Below are positions 28,901 to 42,770 of a DNA stretch of 64,000 nt, in pieces. Within the stretch, counting starts at the first letter, position 1, and each line of letters begins with the position of its first letter. The DNA is from Acanthochlamys bracteata (lineage: Eukaryota; Streptophyta; Magnoliopsida; Pandanales; Velloziaceae), in NCBI GenBank assembly GCA_019914995.1, contig CM034137.1, positions 5,173,155 to 5,237,154 of the forward strand, given 5' to 3'. Position numbers and translations under genes: made by a program. The notes under the pieces are model-generated. The model was not told the origin of the DNA. It did not search any database and saw nothing but the letters and a program-made list of their open reading frames with translations.

Positions 28901-29689
28901 GAAATCTTCCTCCTATCCTAATAAATTGTTAGCCGATAATAAAATCCAGTAAAAATACAATATAGATATAACATATAACAAGGCATAATATGAATTTCAA
29001 TGTTTTCGAACCCCTCAGAGTTTAACTGTGTTTCACTCACAAAAATTTACCTTATTGACTTTTTACCAACCATAAAAAAACAAAGGAGCAGACTTTTATT
29101 AAGTTTCAAACATTGTGCAATATATGTAGAGAGGCTTAGACACGAAAGACACGCAGAAAATGGCACCATGTCATATCTATAATAAGAACCACCTTTCGGA
29201 CCACACTCAATCTGCTTCTTCTCTAGTATTCATGGTCAAATAATTTCTTCCTCAAGAACTCTCCACCTCTCAGCAAATTGCCACTGCACCAACAGATCGT
29301 ATAGCTTTAAGATTATATGTTATGCATAAAGAAACTCTAAGTTGCTAAGAAAGTATTTCGCATGAGCAGAGTCTAACTCAAAAGGCAGTACTTAATGATC
29401 AGATATGAAAACAGTCAATCATTACCTTCACTTAGTTTTATTCTGTTATGCAGCTTTTGTTGTAACACAAAAATCCCTCCACAATACTATTATATCAGAT
29501 AAGCACAAAACCTACTACTAGCATTTGCATAAGTCGTTGCCACATCTTAATTGAAGTGTATGTACACTAATATGCCAAATACTAACCCACGAAATATAGG
29601 CAACAACTATACATATGAATTTGTATCCTATCAAGGACAAACAAAGAGCAACGTGACAGGGGGCAGGATATGATTTTCAGATTCCAACA
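25963..29689. other. Unassigned intergenic sequence
   Basis: I see no gene, RNA or element I can support. A - strand open frame at 27333-27620 starts with a protein-like stretch (TSDLAARNCFCENVNDAAR) but I do not recognise it and it has no partners. From about 28.8 kb onward short matches to the downstream array begin to appear. Confidence 0.35.
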
Positions 29690-32600
29690 TTTGTTAAATC
29701 CAACTAGCCAATAGCCAAACAACCATCTTATAAACTGCTCAGATTTCACCTTAAACTCATAACAGGTCAGCAACTTATACCATACTCTATAAGCATTTAC
29801 AAAGCCCACTGTCCTTTCTGAGATCCTACTTATGGTTATTTAACACAAATCTAAGTTTATACTACAATAATTTAAGATAGTATCTTTCTAATGTTGTCTA
29901 AAATATTTCAAATGGTTGGTTAAGCTACAAGAAAGTTCAACTCTCCAACAACGAAAATGAACTCTTACATAAAGGAGTAGAAATAAGCATCCTTCAATCT
30001 TCCAATAGCTTCTTTTACATCTGCACAAACACAAAAGATTATGGAGCACCCTTAGTGTCATCTGAGATCTACAAAACTTTCGAAATAAAAGTAGAAAAAT
30101 GGTTAGGAAGGATAAAAAATACTACAAAGAGTCAGTTATAAATATTTTATGGTGCATATGTCCACTCATGTAGCAAATCCAACTCACTTGGTAGTATCGA
30201 ACTAGTCATCAACAGCGCCACCAAATCATTGTTTGGCATAGGAATTAGAGATGCCTTACATCATAACATAATAAGAAAAGCATCTTCCTAACCTTAATGA
30301 AGTAAACTACAAATCACTCACAAAAACACACCCTAAAGATGAATATGGAAGATCTTCAAATATGTTTTTCCATGCTAAGGCCATTCGGTCTTTTAAATGG
30401 AAGGAAAATGAACATGGTCTCACAATCAGTACACAAGCATCTTAATCAACATAAGAACAAACAAGAAGGTTTCCCCAAGGAAGCAACTTAACTATCAAGG
30501 AAACAGATACTTGCTTGATTCAACACATTGAAGAAATATTGACCCACAAGCAAGCACTCCATTTGTTCTTTTAAACTGAAATGAAGAGGAAGAATGGAGA
30601 AAAACTAGTATTCAGGCAAATTAAACAAGTTAAGGAAAAACAAAAGAATCTACAGAAGTAAAAATCTTAAGTAAGGAGAACATGACTTCTTCAACGCTCG
30701 TCAAAGTTTGAAAGGTGCAACTCTTGCTCCAAGTAATAAGACAGAACAATGCTAAGTTTATAAAAAAAATACATTAATGACAAGCAGTAGGATGACTTTT
30801 TTTTTTTTTTTTTTTTTCAATTCACCTATATTAGCTTCAAACTTAGTTGATCACAATCCTCTATTAAAGATATACACAGCCACCACTCTGTTCAGCTATT
30901 CTAGCTACAGTTATTCGACACAAAATTCATTTCCATAAATGAACATTTTGTAGTACAACATATTTAAGATAGTATCTTCCAATGTTGTCTAAAAGGTTTC
31001 AAACGGTTGGTTAAACTCCACGCCACACTTCTCAAATAAAATTTTGTAAAAGAGAACGCACAAGTTGTGATACTAATAGAAGCTTCAAAATAAAAGAAAA
31101 ACCATTCTAAAAGCAGCACGGTGACTTTCATACTGTTCTACTGATTCACCTGCGTCAGATGCCAAACTTGAGAAATGGCAAGTTGTTGTTGTTGATCACT
31201 ATCCTCTCTTACATGCATGAACCCAACCATAAAATGTTTGGCTTCCTTCTATAGCTCTTGTACCTCTCCACATCATCTTGTTGGATAGACGGCCACAAAA
31301 ACTGCAAATCACCGAAAGAATTAATTTATGAGGATGCATGGAATCTACACGATGACCTTTCAAATATATTAATCAGTAGAAATTTTGAGAAAAAAATCAG
31401 AAAGATGTGAAAATAAACATTACAAAGAGAAACTAAAAGCCATAAGTTAAATATGAAAGATAAGTTTACCTTAGGAGTTTGTTTTCAGAGCTATCTTAAA
31501 GGTTGCAAGAGTTTAATAACATTTCAGGTTGTGTTCCAGACAAGATTCCTGAGGTTTAAATTTTTTACCTCGTACCTTAAATCCAACTAGCTGACAGCCA
31601 AACAAGCATCTTACAAACTTCCTCGATTTCGTCTAAAACACATAATACAGCAACTTATACCATACTCTATAGACATAGCAAAGCCCACCATTCCTTTTAG
31701 TGATCCTAACTACAGTTATTTAACACAAAATCCATTATGACATCTCCAATGAATGAACTTTTTGTAGTACATCATCTCAAACACAATTTTCAGAAAGACA
31801 ATGCAGAAGTTTTGGAGTGACTAGACAGCTTCAGATTTAAGAAAGAAAACCTGTCCCAAAAAACCATAACATAATTGAAGATAGCATGCATCTCCTTCTA
31901 ACAAAATTTTACCTAAATGCAGTTTCAACTATAAAAACAGGTTGATATATTGCAGCTACTCATCATGTTCATAAGCAAGCATACCTGAGACCTAAAGAGT
32001 ACACAATAAATTGCAGCTATAAAGTAAAAGAAAGTAACAAAGTACAGACTGCAGGTTGCAAGAGTCGGATGTTGATAGGAGGAACAAAGTACGTAGTAAG
32101 CAATGCCACAAGAAACTTTCTTCAGCAATCATATATCATAATCCCCACAAGCTCAATGATAATAAGAACCCAGTTGAGGCCTTCATCTCCTAATTGAGCC
32201 AAGAGTGTATAACCAAATAAAGTCCCAGCCACAACAAGAATACCAAAACTAATTCAGCTTGATGACTGAATGTCCTCAGATAAATTATAATCTGAAACAT
32301 GAATCTAGAGTAATACAAATGACTAATCATACAAGATGAAGAAACTCATAACAACATGAAATATTGCACTTCGAGCTGCTTTCTAGATAAACTCAAACGG
32401 CAGAATGAGTTCGTTTTTATTTTCTCTATGGCATGTGAAGAACTCACTAGCCTAAGAAGCCTAAAAGTTTACTCAGCACATATACAAAATGCATGAGAAT
32501 TGAATTTACTCAGCACTATCTTAAAGGTTTCAAGATTTAAACTACATTTAACTGCAGTCTCGAACTTCAGATTGTGTTCAAGACAAGAATCTTATAGTTT

Positions 32601-34380
32601 TAATTTTTACCTACATTTGTTAAATCTGGCTAGCCAATACCCAAAAAGCTTCTTACACCCTACTTAAATTTCATATTAAACTTCACATATACAAAACCTA
32701 CAACCATAAAGCATTAACAAAAGGGTTTCCAGAAGCATGCAAGTTAATAGAGCAGGAAATAGATGCCCGATTAATTGAATGCATTGAAGAAATGCCAACA
32801 TCTAGCAAGCACTCCATCTACGAAAGTTAACTTCAACTAGCTCTTGGTTCGTTATTTTCACATCAAACGAAGACGAGAACATAGAAAACAATCAGGACAT
32901 AAGCGAAGTAAGAAAGTTAAGCAACAACAAAAGGATTAATAGGCTCGGTCAACTTAACTAATTTGTCAAATGACTATTTGATTGATTGCCTACCTAGAAG
33001 AAAGTTTACCCCCAATCAGCAAAAACTGCAGGTGCACTTTGAGGAGAATTAAAGCACAGTAACCATTCAAGAAGAATTCAGATGTGAGTATTCACAAAAG
33101 AGCAACTATACCATGTACTTGGAACTACATTTATCTAACTCAAATGCTCTTTTAGTGTGCATAATGGAGTACTGATGGATTTTTCATCTCATTGAAGTGT
33201 AGCAATTACTATATCAATCAGGTTACTAATTCAAGTACCGTGCTTCATGCTTCTAAAATTAATATGTAAATTCAGATTAAATGGCTAATTATGTAAGAAG
33301 AACAATCTTGTTACTAAGTGAAATGATGGCTAATCGATCTTCTAGACAAAATCAATACGTACATTAGCTAAAAGAATATGGCTAATCAATCTTTCAGATA
33401 GAATTTTATCAAAATGAACCAAATATAATTGACAAAGTAAGGCCAAACATTTTCTTGACAAACGCTTCTTCATTTTTTTGTCTATAGGATGAGAAGAGGT
33501 CAATAGCCTAGGAAGCCTAAAACTTTTTAGAAACTTCAAAGACATAGTTGCACACAAGTTCTCTAATTCCTACATTTCCTAATACCAAGATGCATGGGAC
33601 TTGAATTTACGGCGGGAATTACTGTTCTCGGTTAAATGCGGAATATACATATTTGTTTAAATCTTCTCCTGATCTTCATTTCAACTAAACTAGCACTCTA
33701 GAATAACAATATAGCAAAACAAAACATTTTTTTTTTACCTTTTTACGACCATGTTTTCACATTAGACGAACATAGAAATATGAAAACAATTAGCACATAA
33801 GCAAGTACCAAAATTAAGTAGCGAGAAAAGAATTAAAACATAACTAATTTGCCAAACAACTGCTTACAATTACCTTCCCGAAGAAAGTTTTACTTTAGAA
33901 ACTGAATATCAGAAGTAAAAGATAAGTTTTATGTTAAAAGTTTGCTTTTAACACTATCTAGAAGGTTTCAAAAGTTAAACTATATCTAAGTGCAGCATCA
34001 AATTTCCGGTTGTAATCAAGACAAGATTCTTCTAATTTTAAGTTCTTCCTACATTCACCAAACACAAGTTGCTAACTATGTAAATTTCAGCTAAACGTTA
34101 ACATACACAAAAGACTACATCCTAAAGGAAGCATTAACAAAAGTGATTTTAAGAAGTAACTTAACCGTGCAAAAAATACACGTCTTACTAATTGAATACA
34201 TTGGAGAAACGTTAACTATTTCCCAAGCACTCCAACTATTTCTTTCAACCTGAAACAAATTGAAACAAACAAACAAAAAAAATCAGTACTCAAACAAATT
34301 AAGCAACTTCAGAGAAAAAGAAGAATTTAGCAAAGTAAGAAACTTAACTAAGAAAGAACATTACTCCAAGAAAGTTAGCG
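29690..34380. repeat. Diverged left flank of the tandem array
   Basis: Partial, degraded copies are recognisable from shared blocks: the CCAACTAGC...AACTTATACCATACTCTAT segment at about 29700 and 31580, the TTTAAGATAGTATCTT..AATGTTGTCTAAAA segment at about 29870 and 30965, and array-marker copies at 30520 and 32780. This part seems older than the core. A run of 21 T lies at 30797-30817. Confidence 0.7.
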
Positions 34381-34449
34381 ATAAACTAGATATTGTTCCT
34401 TGTTTTCGCATTAGACGGACATAGAAATATGAAAAACAATCAGCATATA

Positions 34450-37400
34450 TGTAAAACAACAAAATTAAGTACAAACAAAACAATTAAGTGACTCAGTCAA
34501 CATAACTAATTTGACAAACAACTGCCTATGGTTACCTACCCAAAGAAAGTTTTACCATATTAGAAACTAAATGACAGAATTGAACAATAAGCTTTACCTT
34601 AAAAGTTTATTTTAGCAATATTTTGAATGTTTCGGAAGTTAACTATCTAACTGCAGCATCAAATTTCAGATTTTGTTCAAACAAGATTCTTCTATTTTAA
34701 AAAACTCTTCCTAAATTCACTAAACACAAGTTTCCTTACACACTACGTAGATTTTAGATTAAACGCTGACATTTGCAATAGACTACATGCCATAAGCTTT
34801 AACAAAAAGGGTTTCTAAGAAGTGAGCAACAAGAACATGCATGACTAATTGAATGCATCGGAAAAACGTTGACTATTTCACAAGCACTCCAAATATTTCT
34901 TTAAACCTGAAACAAATTGAGACAACAAAAAAAAATCAATACCCAAAAAAAGATTAAGCAACTTCAGATGAAGAATTCAGCAAAGCAAAAAAACTTAACT
35001 AAGGAAGAACATGACTCCTTAATTGAATGCTCCATCCAATAAAGTTAACGATCAACTAGATCTTGGTTCCTTGTTTTCGCATTAGACAGAACTAGAAAAT
35101 AAAGACAATCAATAACAAGCAAGTAACAAAATTAAATAGTGACAAGAATTCAATGACTCAGTTAACATAACTAATTTACAACAACTTATGATTACCTCTG
35201 CAAAAAAAGTTTTACCATATTAGAAACTAATATCATAAGTAAAAAATAAGCTTTATGTTAAAGAGTTTTCTTTTAGCACTATCTATAAGGTTTCAAAAAT
35301 TAAACTATATCTAAGTGCAGTATCAATTTTCTGGTTGTGATCAAGACAATATCATTCTAGCTTTAAATTCCTCGTGCATTCACTAAACACAAGTTTCTTG
35401 CACACAATTTAGATTTTAGTTAAAACGTTTAAAATACACAAAAGACTACATCATAACCTAAGTATTACAAGGATTTTAAGTAGCAAATTAACTAAACAAG
35501 AAATACATGCCTGACTAATTGAACGTATTGGAGAAACATTGACTATTTCACAAGAACTTCTATTTCTTTCACCCTGAAACAAATTGAAATATCAGGAAAA
35601 AAAATCAGTACCCAAACAAATTAAGCAACTTCACAAAAAATAGAAGAATTCAGCAAAGTAAGAAACTTAACTAAGAAAGAACATTACTCCTTGATTGAAT
35701 GCCTCCATCCAAGAAAGTTAACGATCAACTAGATCTTTGTTCCTTGTTTTCAAATAAAACGTCATACAAACATCAAAATTATTTAGTGTATAAGTAATGT
35801 AAAAATTAATTAGCCACAAAAAAATTAAGTGACTCAGTCAACATAACTAATTTGACAAACAACTACTTATGGCTACCTGTCCGAAGAAAGTCTTACCATA
35901 TTAGAAACTATAACAGAATTAAAACAATAAGCTTTAACTTAAGAGTTTATTTTAGCAATATCTCGAACGTTTCAAAAGTTAACTATCTAAGCGCAGCATC
36001 AAATTTTAGATTTTGATCCAGATAAGATTCCTCTAATTTCAAATTCTTCACTAAACACGCGCTTTCTTACACACTACGTAAATTTCAGCTTAAACATTGA
36101 CATATACAATAGACTACATTAATACATAAGCTTTAACAAAAGAGTTTTTAAGAAGAGAGCAACTTAACTGAGCAAGAAAAGCATTCCTGATTAATTGAAT
36201 GCATTCGAAAAACGTTGACTATTTCGCAAGCAATCCATCTATTGTTTCAAGCTGAAACAAAGTGAGAGAACAGAAAAAAGAAAATAAAATAAAATGAGTA
36301 CCCAAACATAAGTAACTTCAGAAAAACTAAAGAATTTAATAAAGTAAGAACTTAACTATAACATAACTAATTTGCCAAACAACTTCCTATATTACCTTTC
36401 CAAGAAAATTTTACCATATTAGAAACTAAAAATCAGAAGTAAAAGAATAAGCTTTATATTAAAAGTTTTCTTTTAGCAATCTCTAGAAGGTTTCAAAAGT
36501 TAAACTATATCTAAGTCCAGCATCACCTTTGTAGTCGTGATCAAGACAAGATTCTTCTAGTTTTAATTCTTCCTATATTCACTAAACACAAGTTTCTTAC
36601 ACACTATGTAGATTTTAGTTAAAAAGTTAAAATACACAAAAGATTACATCCTAATGTAAGCATTAAACAAAAGGGATTTTGAGGAGCAAGTAACTTAACA
36701 AAAAAGAAATACATGCCTGACTAATTGAATGCATTGGAGAAACGCTGACTATTTCGCAAACATTCCAACTATTTCTTTCAACCTGAAACAAATTGAGACA
36801 ACCGGAACAAATCAAACCAGTACCCCAAACAAACCAAGCAACTTCAGAGGAAAAAATAGAGAATTCAATAAAGTAAGAAACTTAACGAAGAAAGAACATG
36901 CTTCTTCATTGAATGCCTCCACCTTGTCAAGCGATCAACTAGATCTTGGTTTCTGATTTTCACATTAGACGGATTTAGAATCAAAAAAAATAATCAGCAC
37001 ATAAGCAAAGTAACAAAAATAAGTAGGACAAAAGAATTAAATGACTCAGTTAACATAACTAATTTGCCATACAACTGCTTTATGTTATTAATTAAATATC
37101 AGAAGTAAAATAATAGGCTTTATATTACATGTTTGCTTTTAGCACTATCTAGAAGGATTCAAAAGTTAAACTATATCTAAGTGCAGCATCAATTTCTTGG
37201 TTGTGGTCAAGACAAGATTCTTCTATTTTTAAATTCTTCCTACATTCATTAAACACAAGTTTCTTGCACAGTATGTAGATTTCAGCTAAAACGTTTGATA
37301 CACAAAAGGCACATCCAAACGTAACCATTAAGTAAAGGGATTTTAAGGAGCAAATAACTTAACGAGCAAGAAATATATGCCTGATTAATTGGATGCATTG

Positions 37401-38330
37401 GAGAAACATTGACTAATTCGGAAGCACTCCAACTATTTCTTTCAACCTGAAACAAATTGAGACATAAAAAAAAAAGTACCCAAACAAATTAGGCAGCTTT
37501 AGAGGAAACAGAAAAATTTAGTTAAAGTAAGAAACTTAACTAAGAAAGAACATGAAACCTTGGTTGAATGGCTCCATCCAAGAAAGTTAACAATCAACTA
37601 GATCTTGGTTCCTTGTTTCGCATTAAACAGACATAGAAAAATGAAAAACAATCAGCACGTAAGCAAAGTAACAAAATTAAGTAGCGACAAAAAAATTAAA
37701 CGACTCAGTTAACATAACTAAATTGCCAAACAACTGCTTATGATTACCTCCCGAAACAAAGTTTTACCATACTAAATATCAGAATTTGAAAAAAGCTTTT
37801 TCTCTTAATAGTTTATTTTAGTATTAGTTTGAAGGTTTCAAAAAGTTAACAATCTCAAGTGCAATATCAAATTTCAGGTTTTGATCAACACAAGATTTTT
37901 AAATTCACTAAACACACGTTTCCTTACACACTACGTAGATTTCAGTTTAAACGTTAATATACAATAGACTACATCCAAACATATGCTTTAACAAAAAGTT
38001 TGTAAGAAGCAAGGAACTTAACCGAGCAACAAATGCATGCCTGACAAATTGAATGCATTGGAGAAACACTAGCATTTTTGCAATCACTCCATCTGTTCTT
38101 TCAAACTGAAACAAAGGGAGACAACAGAAAATAAATAAATAAAAAGTCAAAAAAGTACCCAAGCAACTTCAGAAGAAACGAAAAATTCAATAAAGTAAGA
38201 AACTTAACTAAGAAAGAAATGAGTTCTTGATTGAATGCCTCCATCCAAAAGTTAACGATATCAACTAGATCTTGGTTCCTTGTTTTCACATTAGATGGAA
38301 ATAGAAATATGAAAAAAATCAGCACATATG
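34450..38330. repeat. Higher-order block, copy 1 (six units, 3.88 kb)
   Basis: Nearly identical to 38331-42210 at a constant offset of 3880-3881 bp (for example ACAAACAAAACAATTAAG at 34471 and 38351; GCGATCAACTAGATCTTGGT at 36931 and 40812). It contains the same single 532-bp short unit (36199-36731). The short unit lacks the block that holds GATCAACTAGATCTTGG. Differences between the copies are a scatter of single bases and small A-run indels. Confidence 0.93.
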
Positions 38331-41300
38331 TAAAAGTAACAAAATTAAGTACAAACAAAACAATTAAGTGACTCAGTCAACATAACTAATTTGACAAACA
38401 ACTGCCTATGGTTACCTACCCAAAGAAAGTTTTACCATATTAGAAACTAAATGACAGAATTGAACAATAAGCTTTACCTTAAAAGTTTATTTTAGCAATA
38501 TTTTGAATGTTTCGGAAGTTAACTATCTAACTGCAGCATCAAATTTCAGATTTTGTTCAAACAAGATTCTTCTATTTTAAAAAACTCTTCCTAAATTCAC
38601 TAAACACAAGTTTCCTTACACACTACGTAGATTTTAGATTAAACGCTGACATTTGCAATAGACTACATGCCATAAGCTTTAACAAAAGGGTTTCTAAGAA
38701 GTGAGCAACAAGAACATGCATGACTAATTGAATGCATCGGAAAAACGTTGACTATTTCACAAGCACTCCAAATATTTCTTTAAACCTGAAACAAATTGAG
38801 ACAACAAAAAAAAATCAATACCCAAAAAAAGATTAAGCAACTTCAGATGAAGAATTCAGCAAAGCAAAAAACTTAACTAAGGAAGAACATGACTCCTTAA
38901 TTGAATGCTCCATCCAATAAAGTTAACGATCAACTAGATCTTGGTTCCTTGTTTTCGCATTAGACAGAACTAGAAAATAAAGACAATCAGCAATAAGCAA
39001 GTAACAAAATTAAATAGTGACAAGAATTCAATGACTCAGTTAACATAACTAATTTACAACAACTTATGATTACCTCTGCAAAAAAAGTTTTACCATATTA
39101 GAAACTAATATCATAAGTAAAAAATAAGCTTTATGTTAAAGAGTTTTCTTTTAGCACTATCTATAAGGTTTCAAAAATTAAACTATATCTAAGTGCAGTA
39201 TCAATTTTCTGGTTGTGATCAAGACAATATCATTCTAGCTTTAAATTCCTCGTGCATTCACTAAACACAAGTTTCTTGCACACAATTTAGATTTTAGTTA
39301 AAACGTTTAAAATACACAAAAGACTACATCATAACCTAAGTATTACAAGGATTTTAAGTAGCAAATTAACTAAACAAGAAATACATGCCTGACTAATTGA
39401 ACGTATTGGAGAAACATTGACTATTTCACAAGAACTTCTATTTCTTTCACCCTGAAACAAATTGAAATATCAGGAAAAAAAATCAGTACCCAAACAAATT
39501 AAGCAACTTCACAAAAAATAGAAGAATTCAGCAAAGTAAGAAACTTAACTAAGAAAGAACATTACTCCTTGATTGAATGCCTCCATCCAAGAAAGTTAAC
39601 GATCAACTAGATCTTTGTTCCTTGTTTTCAAATAAAACGTCATACAAACATCAAAATTATTTAGTGTATAAGTAATGTAAAAAATTAATTAGCCACAAAA
39701 AAATTAAGTGACTCAGTCAACATAACTAATTTGACAAACAACTACTTATGGCTACCTGTCCGAAGAAAGTCTTACCATATTAGAAACTATAACAGAATTA
39801 AAACAATAAGCTTTAACTTAAGAGTTTATTTTAGCAATATCTCGAACGTTTCAAAAGTTAACTATCTAAGCGCAGCATCAAATTTTAGATTTTGATCCAG
39901 ATAAGATTCCTCTAATTTCAAATTCTTCACTAAACACGCGCTTTCTTACACACTACGTAAATTTCAGCTTAAACATTGACATATACAATAGACTACATTA
40001 ATACATAAGCTTTAACAAAAGAGTTTTTAAGAAGAGAGCAACTTAACTGAGCAAGAAAAGCATTCCTGATTAATTGAATGCATTCGAAAAACGTTGACTA
40101 TTTCGCAAGCAATCCATCTATTGTTTCAAGCTGAAACAAAGTGAGAGAACAGAAAAAGAAAATAAAATAAAATGAGTACCCAAACATAAGTAACTTCAGA
40201 AAAACTAAAGAATTTAATAAAGTAAGAACTTAACTATAACATAACTAATTTGCCAAACAACTTCCTATATTACCTTTCCGAAGAAAATTTTACCATATTA
40301 GAAACTAAAAATCAGAAGTAAAAGAATAAGCTTTATATTAAAAGTTTTCTTTTAGCAATCTCTAGAAGGTTTCAAAAGTTAAACTATATCTAAGTCCAGC
40401 ATCACCTTTGTAGTCGTGATCAAGACAAGATTCTTCTAGTTTTAATTCTTCCTATATTCACTAAACACAAGTTTCTTACACACTATGTAGATTTTAGTTA
40501 AAAAGTTAAAATACACAAAAGATTACATCCTAATGTAAGCATTAAACAAAAGGGATTTTGAGGAGCAAGTAACTTAACAAAAAAGAAATACATGCCTGAC
40601 TAATTGAATGCATTGGAGAAACGCTGACTATTTCGCAAACATTCCAACTATTTCTTTCAACCTGAAACAAATTGAGACAACCGGAACAAATCAAACCAGT
40701 ACCCCAAACAAACCAAGCAACTTCAGAGGAAAATAGAGAATTCAATAAAGTAAGAAACTTAACGAAGAAAGAACATGCTTCTTCATTGAATGCCTCCACC
40801 TAAAAAAGTAAGCGATCAACTAGATCTTGGTTTCCTGATTTTCACATTAGACGGATTTAGAATCACGAAAAATAATCAGCACATAAGCAAAGTAACAAAA
40901 ATAAGTAGGACAAAAGAATTAAATGACTCAGTTAACATAACTAATTTGCCATACAACTGCTTTATGTTATTAATTAAATATCAGAAGTAAAATAATAGGC
41001 TTTATATTACATGTTTGCTTTTAGCACTATCTAGAAGGATTCAAAAGTTAAACTATATCTAAGTGCAGCATCAATTTCTTGGTTGTGGTCAAGACAAGAT
41101 TCTTCTATTTTTAAATTCTTCCTACATTCATTAAACACAAGTTTCTTGCACAGTATGTAGATTTCAGCTAAAACGTTATGATACACAAAAGGCACATCCA
41201 AACGTAACCATTAAGTAAAGGGATTTTAAGGAGCAAATAACTTAACCGAGCAAGAAATATATGCCTGATTAATTGGATGCATTGGAGAAACATTGACTAA

Positions 41301-42210
41301 TTCGGAAGCACTCCAACTATTTCTTTCAACCTGAAACAAATTGAGACATAAAAAAAAAAGTACCCAAACAAATTAGGCAGCTTTAGAGGAAACAGAAAAA
41401 TTTAGCGAAGTAAGAAACTTAACTAAGAAAGAACATGAAACCTTGGTTGAATGGCTCCATCCAAGAAAGTTAACAATCAACTAGATCTTGGTTCCTTGTT
41501 TCGCATTAAACAGACATAGAAATGTGAAAAACAATCAGCACGTAAGCAAAGTAACAAAATTAAGTAGCGACAAAAAAATTAAACGACTCAGTTAACATAA
41601 CTAAATTGCCAAACAACTGCTTATGATTACCTCCCGAACAAAGTTTTACCATACTAAATATCAGAATTTGAAAAAAAAAGCTTTCTCTTAATAGTTTATT
41701 TTAGTATTAGTTTGAAGGTTTCAAAAGTTAACAATCTCAAGTGCAATATCAAATTTCAGGTTTTGATCAACACAAGATTTTTAAATTCACTAAACACACG
41801 TTTCCTTACACACTACGTAGATTTCAGTTTAAACGTTGACATATACAATAGACTACATCCAAACATATGCTTTAACAAAAAAGTTTGTAAGAAGCAAGGA
41901 ACTTAACCGAGCAACAAATGCATGCCTGACAAATTGAATGCATTGGAGAAACACTAGCATTTTTGCAATCACTCCATCTGTTCTTTCAAACTGAAACAAA
42001 GGGAGACAACAGAAAATAAATAAATAAAAAGTAAAAAAGGAGTACCCAAGCAACTTCAGAAGAAACGAAAAATTCAATAAAGTAAGAAACTTAACTAAGA
42101 AAGAACATGAGTTCTTGATTGAATGCCTCCATCCAAGAAGTTAACGATCAACTAGATCTTGGTTCCTTGTTTTCACATTAGATGGAAATAGAAATATGAA
42201 AAAATCAGCA
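38331..42210. repeat. Higher-order block, copy 2 (six units, 3.88 kb)
   Basis: The second copy of the six-unit block, with its own 532-bp unit at 40080-40612. Its left joint (38310-38350) is a hybrid: sequence left of it matches the end of the block (as at 42180-42205), sequence right of it matches the start of the block (as at 34450). That is what unequal exchange inside homologous units leaves. Confidence 0.92.
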
Positions 42211-42770
42211 CATAAGCAAAGTAACAAAATTAAGCAGCGACAAAAGAATTAAGAGACTCAGTCAACATAACTAATTTGCTTTTGATTACCTACCCTAAAA
42301 AAATTTACCAAATTAGAACTAAATGCCAGAGGTAAAAAAAAAGCTGTAACTTAAGAGTTTGTTTTTAGCACTATATCTAAGCGCAGCATCAAATTTCAGG
42401 TTATGATCAAGACAAGGTTCTTAATAGTTTTAAATTGTTCCTACATTCACTAGACAAAAGTTTCTTACAACTACATTGATTTCAGCTTAAACATTAGCAT
42501 ATACAATATCTACATCCAAACATAAACAATAACAAAAGGGATTTTAAGAAGCAAATCAACTAAACCGAGCAAGAAATACATGCCTGACTAATTGAATGCA
42601 TTGGAGAATGTTGACTATTTCGCAAGCTTTCCATCTATTTGTTTCAAGCTGAAACAAAGTGAGACAACTGGAGAAGAAAACAAAAAAATCATTAATCCAA
42701 ACAAATTAAACAATTTCAAAAGAAATAGAAGAATTCAGCAAAGTAAGAAACTTAACTGAGAAAGAACACT

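Larger units (their letters stand above)
29690..42770. repeat. Large tandem array of a roughly 670-bp unit
   Basis: Using the marker GCATTGGAGAAACGTTGACT and its variants, units begin at about 30520, 32780, 34199, 34855, 35526, 36199, 36731, 37396, 38054, 38735, 39405, 40080, 40612, 41280, 41940 and 42598. Spacing in the core is 656-681 bp, except two units of 532 bp. Left of 34.2 kb the copies are more diverged and irregularly spaced (1.4-2.3 kb). The unit is AT-rich, has no long conserved frame, and contains recurring blocks such as GATCAACTAGATCTTGGTTC and CAACATAACTAATTTG. The family name is unknown to me. Confidence 0.92.

Noticed and set aside
37947..42077. Open frames of 60-85 codons that recur within the tandem array
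   Set aside because: They recur only because the blocks are near-identical. Starts and stops shift between units with single-base indels, so coding is not conserved.
29690..42770. CRISPR array or rDNA/5S array
   Set aside because: The unit is about 670 bp, with no short repeat/spacer pattern and no rRNA sequence; the host is a plant.
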